Of a DNA stretch of 64,000 nt, positions 58,208 through 64,000 are shown in pieces. The DNA lies in contig NZ_CP019428.1 of NCBI RefSeq assembly GCF_009834565.1, forward strand, positions 4,092,001-4,156,000. The letters run 5' to 3'. The DNA is from Pseudomonas sp. R76 (GTDB taxonomy: Bacteria; Pseudomonadota; Gammaproteobacteria; Pseudomonadales; Pseudomonadaceae). Position 1 is the stretch's first letter, and every line of letters begins with the position of its first letter. Position numbers and translations under genes: made by a program. Under the pieces are notes generated by a model that saw nothing but the letters and a program-made list of their open reading frames with translations, ran no database searches and was not told where the DNA came from.

Positions 58208-59572
58208 TCAGGCTTTTTTCTCATAGGGCAACAAGCGCAAGCCGCTGGCCACACTGCCCACTAACGCGAACACGCAACCCAGCCACAGCGCGTATTGCGG
58301 GCCACTGCCCAGCGACAGATGGAAACAGAACGCCACCAATGACGCCCCCAGTGTTTGCCCCAGCAACCGCGAAATCGCGACGATGCCACTCGCCCCGCCG
58401 CTGCGGGCCAACGGCGCGCTGGTCATGATTGCCTTGAGGTTGGGCGATTGGAAAAAGCCAAAGCCGGCGCCGCACAAGGCCATGCGCCAGCCGATATCAA
58501 AGGCCGACGCGCCGCTGCCCAAGGTCGCCAGCGCGGCCATGCCGGCGCTGAGCATCAACAGGCCGATGCCGCACAGCACGCCCAGCGACACGCGATCCGC
58601 CAGGCGCCCCGCCACCAAAGCCATCACAGCCACTACGGCCGGCCACGGCGTCATCAGAAAACCGGTTTCCACCTGGCTATGCCCGAGCGCCGACTGCAAC
58701 AGAAACGGCAACGACACAAACGCCAGGCCCTGGGCGCTGAACGCGCAGATCGCGGTGAGGGAAGACAGCGCAAACACCGGCCGCTTGAACAAATCCAGGG
58801 CCAGCATCGGCGCCGGGTGACCGGCCTGACGGCGCAGCAGCAACGCGCCGCACACCAACGCCACGGCGATCAGGCCCAACGTCAGTGCGCCCTGGGCACC
58901 GTGCACCGCCGTGCCCAGGCCGAGCACCAGCAAGGCGAACAACCCGGCACACAGTGCAGCGGCGAGACGGTCGAAAGCGTGGCCGGTCATGGGCAGCGTC
59001 GGCAATGAACGCACGCCCAACCCCAGGGCCAGCAAACCCAGCGGCACGTTGATCAGGTAAAGCCAATGCCAGGTGGCTACCGACAAAATCGCCGACGCCG
59101 CAGTCGGCCCCAGCGTGAAGGCCAGCCCCACCACCAGTGAGTTATAGCCCAGCCCACGCCCCAACATTTTTGACGGGTAGATATGTCGCAGCAGCGCCGT
59201 GTTAACACTCATCACCGCCGCCGCACCCAGCCCTTGCGCCACCCGCGCGGCGGTCAACGTCAGCAACGACCCGACCAACCCGCAAAACAGCGACGAGAGA
59301 ATAAACAGCAGCAAGCCACCGAGGTACACCCGGCGATGCCCCCACACATCACTCAACGAAGCAAATGGCAGCACCGTGGCGATAATCGCCAGCTGGTAGG
59401 CGTTGACCACCCAGATTACCGAGGCGGAGTCAGTGCCGATGCCTTCAGCCAGCGTCGGCAGCGCCGTGTTGACGATGGCCGTGTCCAGGGTTGCCATGCC
59501 GATCCCTAAAGAAAGGGCGATCACCGCCGGCAGGCGTTTATTGGAGGGCAACCCATCGGCAACAGAAGACAT
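58208..59572 (-). CDS. MFS transporter, DHA2 family
   Basis: A 454-aa inner-membrane exporter with about 14 helices. LDTAIVNTALPTLAEGI in helix 1 and SDVWGHRRVYL after helix 2 match the DHA2 proton-drug antiporters. The ATG at 59572 is preferred to a TTG two codons upstream. It differs from the DHA2 protein at 9344 in sequence. Confidence 0.88.
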   Translation of the reverse strand: MSSVADGLPSNKRLPAVIALSLGIGMATLDTAIVNTALPTLAEGIGTDSASVIWVVNAYQLAIIATVLPFASLSDVWGHRRVYLGGLLLFILSSLFCGLVGSLLTLTAARVAQGLGAAAVMSVNTALLRHIYPSKMLGRGLGYNSLVVGLAFTLGPTAASAILSVATWHWLYLINVPLGLLALGLGVRSLPTLPMTGHAFDRLAAALCAGLFALLVLGLGTAVHGAQGALTLGLIAVALVCGALLLRRQAGHPAPMLALDLFKRPVFALSSLTAICAFSAQGLAFVSLPFLLQSALGHSQVETGFLMTPWPAVVAVMALVAGRLADRVSLGVLCGIGLLMLSAGMAALATLGSGASAFDIGWRMALCGAGFGFFQSPNLKAIMTSAPLARSGGASGIVAISRLLGQTLGASLVAFCFHLSLGSGPQYALWLGCVFALVGSVASGLRLLPYEKKA

Positions 59573-59681
59573 GGACAATCCAGCGCTGGTAGCAAAGGCT
59601 TCTAGAGTAAGGGCAGATGCGGATTTTTTCAGTGGCCAATTGCCTGGCTGTCAGAATTTTCATTTAAACCGTCGATGTGTT

Positions 59682-59816
59682 GTGGTGAGCGGGCTTGCCC
59701 CGCGTTGGAGTGCGAAGCGCTCCCACCCCAGTCACCTCGGTATTTCTGACAGAGCCGGTTGGTAGCCTTTGGGGCCGCTTCGCAGCCCAACGCGGGGCAA
59801 GCCCGCTCGCCACAAC
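59682..59816. repeat. REP doublet (GAGCGGGCTTGCCCCGCGTTGG subtype)
   Basis: Inverted units face each other over about 80 bp between the convergent-side ends of bufC and the start region of the MFS gene. It closes the bufferin operon. Confidence 0.88.
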
Positions 59817-59842
59817 AGGCCCGTTTGCCACAAAGGGACCCG

Positions 59843-60595
59843 TTACTCACTCGCCCCAACACCCACAATCAACTCACTGCCCAACCACCCCGCCAGGTAT
59901 TCACCGGCCTGAGCCACACCCGCGTCTTCCCCCAATCGCGCCACCAGAAACTCACACAGCCCGGCGAAACTGCCGTCGACCTGCAAGTGCTGCAAGGCGT
60001 GCAACTCCAGCGCCTGCACCTGACGCAAACGCGAGGTGAATTGGCGTCGCCATACCAGCAGGCCGCCCGCCTCTTCGAGCATCGTCGCCTCGGGCGCGGG
60101 CGTCTCCTGCCACAGCGCCGACCAGATGCTCTCGGCATTGGTGGTCAGGGCATGGCAGCGCAGCGACGGCGTCAGCCGCAAAATGGCGGTATCCCAGTCC
60201 AACTCGGCCAACGCGTGCAGCGGCACAGGCGACGCATCGGCGGCGACAAAGGCTTCATTCAAGGCCGACTCGATCCAGGCCAACTCATGCACGTCAGGGT
60301 TATGTGGGAACAGCGTCTTCAACGTCGCGTAGAAACCTTCAGGATAAGCATCCAGCGTCCAGGCATGCGGCGGATGCTGGTCGATATGGCTAATGCTGGC
60401 CGTCAGAAACACCTCGTCGCCGAGCCAACGACGCAGGTTCGGAAACGCTTGCTCAAGGCACCCCACCAACTGCGCGCGGTAGTTATTCTGGTACACCGCC
60501 AGGCCCGCGCGGTGATTGCCCAGCACCTGCGCGGCGTCGTCCGACGCACTCACCAGCCAGGTGCGAAAGGCCTGCTGCCACTCACTCAGGCTCAT
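59843..60595 (-). CDS. bufC: BufC-type partner protein (DUF2063, putative DNA-binding domain family)
   Basis: A 250-aa cytosolic protein. The N-terminal DUF2063 domain shows VYQNNYRAQLVGCLEQAFP, and the C-terminal half is a compact helical domain. In bufferin and related MNIO pathways this protein binds the precursor and presents it to the MNIO enzyme. Its ATG overlaps the bufB stop by 4 nt, as expected for subunits of one complex. It is the last gene of the operon. The DNA-binding name of the family is historical and should not be taken as function here. Confidence 0.88.
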   Translation of the reverse strand: MSLSEWQQAFRTWLVSASDDAAQVLGNHRAGLAVYQNNYRAQLVGCLEQAFPNLRRWLGDEVFLTASISHIDQHPPHAWTLDAYPEGFYATLKTLFPHNPDVHELAWIESALNEAFVAADASPVPLHALAELDWDTAILRLTPSLRCHALTTNAESIWSALWQETPAPEATMLEEAGGLLVWRRQFTSRLRQVQALELHALQHLQVDGSFAGLCEFLVARLGEDAGVAQAGEYLAGWLGSELIVGVGASE

Positions 60596-61416
60596 CGCTG
60601 CGCCCCCAATTCGCGGGCCATCGACAGCTCCTGGAGCAACTCGGCCAGCGGCGGAATCTCATCGTCGCGTTCAATCATCACCGCCACTGGCCCGAGTACC
60701 TTAGTAGCGTGGGCATACAGTTCCCACACCCCGGCACACACCGGACTGTCATGGCTGTCGATGAGCAAATCACGGCCCTGGCTATGGCCGGCCAAGTGCA
60801 CCTGACGCACACGCTCGGCGGGAATGCCATCAAGAAACGCCAGCGCATCGAAGCCATGATTGCGGGCACTGACAAACACATTATTGACGTCCAGCAACAG
60901 CTCGCAGCCGGTGCGCCGGGCCATGGCGGCGATAAATTCCCACTCGCGCATGGATGCACCGTCGAAGGCCACATAGCTGGAAGGGTTCTCAACCAACAGC
61001 GTGCGACCCAGCACTTCCTGGGCCTGGTGAATATTGGCGCACACCCGCTCCAGCGCCTCCTCGGTATAGGGCACGGGCAATAAGTCATGGGAGTTGAAGC
61101 CGCCACTGCGCGACCAGCTCAAGTGGTCGGACACAAACAGCGGCTCGATCTCATCCACCAGCGACTTGAGCCGGCGCAGATAGTGCGGGTCCAGCCCTTC
61201 AGCGCTGCCGATCGACATCGACACGCCATGCAGCGCTACCGGATGGCGCTGGCGAATCTGGCGCAGGATATGCCGAGGCTGGCCGCCTTCGACCATAAAA
61301 TTCTCGGAGATCACTTCGACAAAATCCACCGGCACCGAGGTCTCCAGGAAGTCGCAGTAGTGTTCCTTGCGCAGGCCCAGGCCGTAGCCGGAAAAATGTG
61401 GGTTGGGTGTTGGCAT
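60592..61416 (-). CDS. bufB: BufB-type MNIO (DUF692) multinuclear iron peptide-modifying enzyme
   Basis: A 274-aa TIM-barrel enzyme of the DUF692/MNIO family, which uses a multinuclear iron site to oxidise cysteines in peptide precursors. Candidate metal ligands sit in ALHGVS (H63), SDHLSW (H98), VENPSSY (E143), LDVNNV (D176), VHLAGH (H207, H211), IDSHD (D220, H222) and IERDDE (E249). The start at 61416 has GGAGAA 8 nt upstream; the longer frame runs into a stem-loop. It lies downstream of bufA2 and is coupled to bufC. Confidence 0.92.
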   Translation of the reverse strand: MPTPNPHFSGYGLGLRKEHYCDFLETSVPVDFVEVISENFMVEGGQPRHILRQIRQRHPVALHGVSMSIGSAEGLDPHYLRRLKSLVDEIEPLFVSDHLSWSRSGGFNSHDLLPVPYTEEALERVCANIHQAQEVLGRTLLVENPSSYVAFDGASMREWEFIAAMARRTGCELLLDVNNVFVSARNHGFDALAFLDGIPAERVRQVHLAGHSQGRDLLIDSHDSPVCAGVWELYAHATKVLGPVAVMIERDDEIPPLAELLQELSMARELGAQR

Positions 61417-61447
61417 AGCCTGTTCTCCATCAACTGCAGGAGCCAGC

Positions 61448-61481
61448 TTGTTGTGGCGAGCAAGCTCCCTCGCCACAACAA
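61448..61481 (-). repeat. Stem-loop (REP-like) between bufA2 and bufB
   Basis: A perfect 13-bp stem, TTGTTGTGGCGAG with CTCGCCACAACAA, and an 8-nt loop. It is inside the 91-bp gap between precursor and enzyme genes. The sequence is related to the GGCGAGCGGG REP subtype. No T run follows, so it is likely to stabilise the upstream precursor mRNA or weaken read-through. Confidence 0.75.
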
Positions 61482-61507
61482 ACCCGCACCTCACAAGGGT
61501 GGGTGAG

Positions 61508-61780
61508 TTACTTCGGCTCAGTCAGCGTGCCGCCAGCCTTGAGGCATTCGGACCGCGTCTTGACGATCACACCTTCGCCCTTGCAGCTGTTGAGGCCCTT
61601 GCAGTCGTGCTTGGCGGTGGCGCACAGGCTTTCGCCCTTGCAGCTGTTGACGCCGTAGCAACGGCCGGGTTTTTCCTGCTGGTCGGCGGCGCTGGCGGCA
61701 CTGGCGAATGAAGCCGAGGCCATGGCGATCAGGGCAGCAGCAGCGGCGAGGCTCAGGCGAGATTTGAGTGCAGTATTCAT
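61508..61780 (-). CDS. bufA2: BufA2-type bufferin precursor (cysteine-rich periplasmic peptide)
   Basis: A 90-aa precursor with a Sec signal peptide (about residues 1-32). The mature part has six cysteines: 41, 47, 53, 60, 66 and 79. Two half-repeats are visible, CYGVNSCKGES and CKGLNSCKGEG. This matches the BufA2 class of metal-binding peptides whose cysteines are modified by BufB. The start at 61780 follows AAGGAAAACACC; the 44-residue extension is not supported. It is placed 25 bp after the hydrolase gene and upstream of bufB. Confidence 0.88.
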   Translation of the reverse strand: MNTALKSRLSLAAAAALIAMASASFASAASAADQQEKPGRCYGVNSCKGESLCATAKHDCKGLNSCKGEGVIVKTRSECLKAGGTLTEPK

Positions 61781-61805
61781 GGTGTTTTCCTTTTTTCGGG
61801 GGGAG

Positions 61806-62567
61806 TTATTTGATGACGGAAGCAGCGTCTTCGATGACCTTCGCCACAGCCTCAGGCTGGGCGATGTACACCGAGTGGCTGCCCTTGATTTCAGTGACCT
61901 TGGAACCGGCACGCTGGTACATCCAGCGTTGCAGCGCGGGGCTCAGTGCACGGTCTTCGGTGGAGACCACCGCGTAGGTCGGCTTCTTGTGCCAGGCCGC
62001 AGCCCACACGGTGCCGCCGAACAGCGCGGTGGTAGCAGGCACCTGGGAGGCGGCCATGAAATCGGTGCGGTTGGTGGTCAGGTCGGCGGCAAAATCCGCG
62101 TTGTACTTGCTGCGATCAAAGAACAGGTGGCCGTCGCGGCTCTGTTTGATGTCATCGCTTGGTGCCGGCATCGAGCCGATCAACTGGGCCATGTTTTCGC
62201 CCACTTCCGGCTGCAGCGCCGAGACGTAGACCATCGACTTGACCTTGTCGCGGTCACCGGCAATCGAGATCACCGCGCCACCGGAACTGTGGCCCACCAG
62301 CACCACCGGGCCGACTTGTTGCTCCAGCACTTCGCGCGCCTCGGCCACATCGGCGGCCAGGTTTTCGTGGCCCTGGTGCACCACGGTGACCTTGTAGCCC
62401 TTGTGAATCAGGATGTCGTGCACCACACGCCAGCCGGAACCGTCGACAAACGAACCGGGCACGATCACCACGCTTTTACCGGTGCCGGGCTGCGCGGTGT
62501 CGGCCGCCTGGGACAACAGTGGAACAGTCATGGCCATCGCAACGGCCAGGGAAGAAAGCATGCGCAT
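61806..62567 (-). CDS. Exported alpha/beta-hydrolase in the bufferin operon
   Basis: A 253-aa protein with a signal peptide (1 to about 21, cleavage near SQA) and an alpha/beta-hydrolase domain. VPGSFVDGSGW forms the oxyanion region, GHSSGG holds the nucleophilic serine, the acid is probably in STEDRAL, and the histidine in KGSHSVYIAQP. It resembles the small periplasmic esterase/salicylate esterase-like hydrolases. GGAGATTCCCG precedes the ATG, and it is 12 nt from the DoxX gene. Such a gene is not part of the standard bufferin set I know. Confidence 0.88.
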   Translation of the reverse strand: MRMLSSLAVAMAMTVPLLSQAADTAQPGTGKSVVIVPGSFVDGSGWRVVHDILIHKGYKVTVVHQGHENLAADVAEAREVLEQQVGPVVLVGHSSGGAVISIAGDRDKVKSMVYVSALQPEVGENMAQLIGSMPAPSDDIKQSRDGHLFFDRSKYNADFAADLTTNRTDFMAASQVPATTALFGGTVWAAAWHKKPTYAVVSTEDRALSPALQRWMYQRAGSKVTEIKGSHSVYIAQPEAVAKVIEDAASVIK

Positions 62568-62579
62568 CGGGAATCTCCA

Positions 62580-62993
62580 TCAGGGTTGTAAAGGTTTACC
62601 GAACAGCAGGCGGTCCAACGACCAGGCCCCACCGCCAGCGGCCAGCAGCGGCAGCAACAGCCCCGCCCAGGTCAGGTGCACCGGCCAGGCGTCGGGGTAC
62701 ACAAACACCTCGATCACCAGGGTCATGCCCAGCAGCGCGGCGGCGGCCGGGCGGGTCAGCAGGCCCAGCACCAGCAGCAGCGGGAACAGGTGTTCGGCGT
62801 AGGTGGCCAGGTGCGCGGCCCAATCCGGCGGGATCAGCGGCAAGGCGTATTCCGAGCGGAACAGCGCGTAGGTCGACGGTTTAAGCTCAAGAAAACCCGT
62901 GACCTTGGTGCGCCCCGACAGGAAGAACACCGCCGCAATCGCGACCCGCGCCACCAGCAACAGCAGGGCCTGGGGCAGCAGGCGCTGGATCAC
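62580..62993 (-). CDS. DoxX family membrane protein (BufD-like)
   Basis: A 137-aa inner-membrane protein with four hydrophobic helices. [19 protein letters not shown] at the N-terminus and [19 protein letters not shown] near the C-terminus match the DoxX proteins found in bufferin/gig operons. The start is a GTG at 62993 that overlaps the bufA1 stop (GTGA), so the two are coupled. The 46-residue frame extension is a shadow of bufA1. It may handle electron or redox balance at the membrane; its role is not established. Confidence 0.88.
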   Translation of the reverse strand: MIQRLLPQALLLLVARVAIAAVFFLSGRTKVTGFLELKPSTYALFRSEYALPLIPPDWAAHLATYAEHLFPLLLVLGLLTRPAAAALLGMTLVIEVFVYPDAWPVHLTWAGLLLPLLAAGGGAWSLDRLLFGKPLQP

Positions 62994-63262
62994 GGTTGTT
63001 CCGTCAGGCTGCCGTAGCCTTTGGGGGTTTTGATCTGGGTGCAGGTGCCTTTGTCCACCAGCACCCAGGCATTGCCCTGGTAGTCGGCGGTCGCAGTGCC
63101 GGCGCACGAAGTGCCCTTGCCGGCAGCGCAATCATTGGCGCCGGCGAGGGACACGCCGAAGCATTTTTCCTGGGGTTTGGGCTCATCGGCGTGGGCCACC
63201 GCCGCGAAGGCGCTGAGGGACAGGGCGAGGCTTGCCGCGAGGGCAGCGTAGGGACGCTTCAT
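62990..63262 (-). CDS. bufA1: BufA1-type bufferin precursor (DUF2282)
   Basis: A 90-aa precursor with a Sec signal peptide (1 to about 26, cleavage after AHA). The mature part has four cysteines: C34 in [11 protein letters not shown]45 in [10 protein letters not shown]53 in SCAGT and C74 in KGTC. That pattern is diagnostic of DUF2282 bufferins, in which cysteines are oxidised to thio-oxazole groups that bind copper. AGGAG lies 7 nt before the ATG. It is the first gene of the operon and is coupled to the DoxX gene. Confidence 0.93.
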   Translation of the reverse strand: MKRPYAALAASLALSLSAFAAVAHADEPKPQEKCFGVSLAGANDCAAGKGTSCAGTATADYQGNAWVLVDKGTCTQIKTPKGYGSLTEQP

Positions 63263-63263
63263 C

Positions 63264-63435
63264 GGTGTATCTCCTGGCTTGACTGAGTGTGGCCAGGGCG
63301 CAAGTGGCGGTGAGTGACCGCCTGCGCCGGCTGGTGAACAGAGTTAAAGCCAGGCGTGTATCCGCTCTGTGTCGCAAACACGGCAGAACGTCATGCCGGT
63401 GTATCAAGGTGGTGCGGGGATACAGTGCGATACAC
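63264..63435. promoter_or_regulatory. Repeated GTGTATC motif upstream of bufA1
   Basis: GTGTATC occurs at 63265-63271, 63356-63362 and 63399-63405. Its inverse, GATAC(A/C), occurs at 63419-63424 and 63429-63435. The last three sites form an inverted arrangement about 140-170 bp upstream of the bufA1 start. Five copies in 170 bp suggest binding sites for a regulator of the operon. The regulator is unknown. Confidence 0.4.
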
Positions 63436-63636
63436 AGTCAATAAAACGCTGCCAAATTTCTGCCAATTTATTCGGCATCCCGAACGACACAATTAGAAAT
63501 ATTCGCCTTTCCGAACGGCGCCTCTCAGGCGCCGCCAACGACCGCAAAAATCACCATAAATTTCATAAGGTTGTTGTCATCTTTGTTACATGCCAACTGG
63601 CATACATTCTGCTTTATCACTATTTCTAGTAATAAA

Positions 63637-63674
63637 ATGTTTCAGCTTTGAGACAGTCTCATCCACTGAAACAT
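63637..63674. promoter_or_regulatory. Nested palindrome
   Basis: Outer arms ATGTTTCAG (63637-63645) and CTGAAACAT (63666-63674) enclose a perfect TGAGAC-A-GTCTCA (63649-63661). The two palindromes share a centre within half a base. They can be read as two adjacent dyads of a TGTTTCA-like half-site. The site lies in the 578-bp AT-rich gap between bufA1 and the regulator gene at 63841. No convincing gene is seen in that gap. Confidence 0.5.
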
Positions 63675-63840
63675 GATCCGTGACACGCCAATAAAAACGA
63701 CAACGCCCCAAAGGAGGGCGACTTTTCCGACTTTTTGATCGACATCAACTTTCCAAGACTGCTGCTGCACATCTGCACCCCAAAAAGGGCGAATGGCCTG
63801 ATCGCCAATAACAAGCCTGACTATAAAAAGGACGAATTGA

Positions 63841-64000
63841 TGAGCTCGAGCAAGAATCACGCAGTGTCCTGTATGGACGCAGACCACCAAGCCCCGACTA
63901 CCGGCGATAACGTGTTGGGCTTTGGCCCCTTCCTGTTACTGGCACGCCAGCACGTGTTGCTGCGTAACGGCGAGCCCGTCACCCTGGGGAGCCGCGCCCT
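63841..64000 (+). CDS. Partial CDS: winged-helix (OmpR-type DNA-binding) regulator, N-terminus
   Basis: ATG at 63841 with AAGGA 8 nt upstream opens a frame that runs off the right edge. The visible 53 residues include FGPFLLLARQHVLLRNGEPV and end in LGSRA. This is the start of a Trans_reg_C winged-helix domain, as found in long regulators with an ATPase or TPR part. It is divergent from the bufferin operon and separated from it by 578 bp, so it may or may not control it. Confidence 0.75.

Noticed and set aside
63369..63629. 86-aa frame upstream of the regulator gene
   Set aside because: AT-rich, no ribosome site, mixed composition, and it overlaps the repeated GTGTATC motifs. More likely control-region DNA.
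1..64000. CRISPR array, tRNA or rRNA genes, insertion sequences, prophage
   Set aside because: Looked for regular spacer-repeat units, cloverleaf-like GTTCGAATCC arms, transposase or integrase motifs and phage structural genes; none found in the window.

Overview
The window is high-GC chromosomal DNA from a fluorescent pseudomonad (Pseudomonas fluorescens group). The evidence is a 13-gene nuo operon with fused nuoCD, the lexA2-imuA-imuB-dnaE2 mutagenesis cassette, dense GTGGGAGCGGGCTTGC-type REP doublets between genes, OprD-type porins, HglS and the typical codon bias. No tRNA, rRNA, CRISPR array, insertion sequence or prophage was seen. Almost all space is coding. The two long non-coding stretches (about 22.7-23.7 kb and 49.2-50.4 kb) are filled by large structured repeats.

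Region by region. (1) 1-8.2 kb: a carbohydrate-uptake and catabolism locus. It has an RpiB-type isomerase on the minus strand, divergent from an ABC sugar importer, an SDR, a zinc dehydrogenase, DhaK and DhaL. The set of enzymes, and the loss of the ring-opening histidine in the RpiB homologue, suggest four-carbon polyol (erythritol/threitol) catabolism through erythrulose phosphate to erythrose 4-phosphate. (2) 8.3-22.7 kb: a LysR/MFS divergent pair sharing a duplicated operator, sohB, a phosphatase, an SCP2 protein, a GH63-like glucosidase, an OprD-family porin, hglS, a DUF465 protein and a transketolase paralogue. (3) 22.8-33.8 kb: a repeat locus, a class-II UvrA encoded directly behind a hybrid sensor kinase, and the LexA2-controlled translesion synthesis cassette. 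(4) 34.2-49.2 kb: complex I (nuoA-N). (5) 49.3-59.6 kb: a second repeat locus, a gamma-glutamyltransferase, a RelE/HigB-type toxin-antitoxin pair, envelope proteins, an arylamine N-acetyltransferase, several very small genes (one of 58 aa) and two MFS exporters. (6) 59.8-63.3 kb: a bufferin-type RiPP operon with two different cysteine-rich periplasmic precursors (BufA1-like and BufA2-like), one MNIO enzyme (BufB), its partner BufC, a DoxX membrane protein and an exported alpha/beta-hydrolase. The window ends in the start of a winged-helix regulator.

Three items deserve most attention. The first is the two-precursor bufferin operon with an exported hydrolase inside it. The second is a large intergenic repeat, present four times as two convergent pairs, whose long stem differs between several copies but stays perfectly complementary within each copy. 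The third is the putative tetritol pathway with a rewired RpiB active site.
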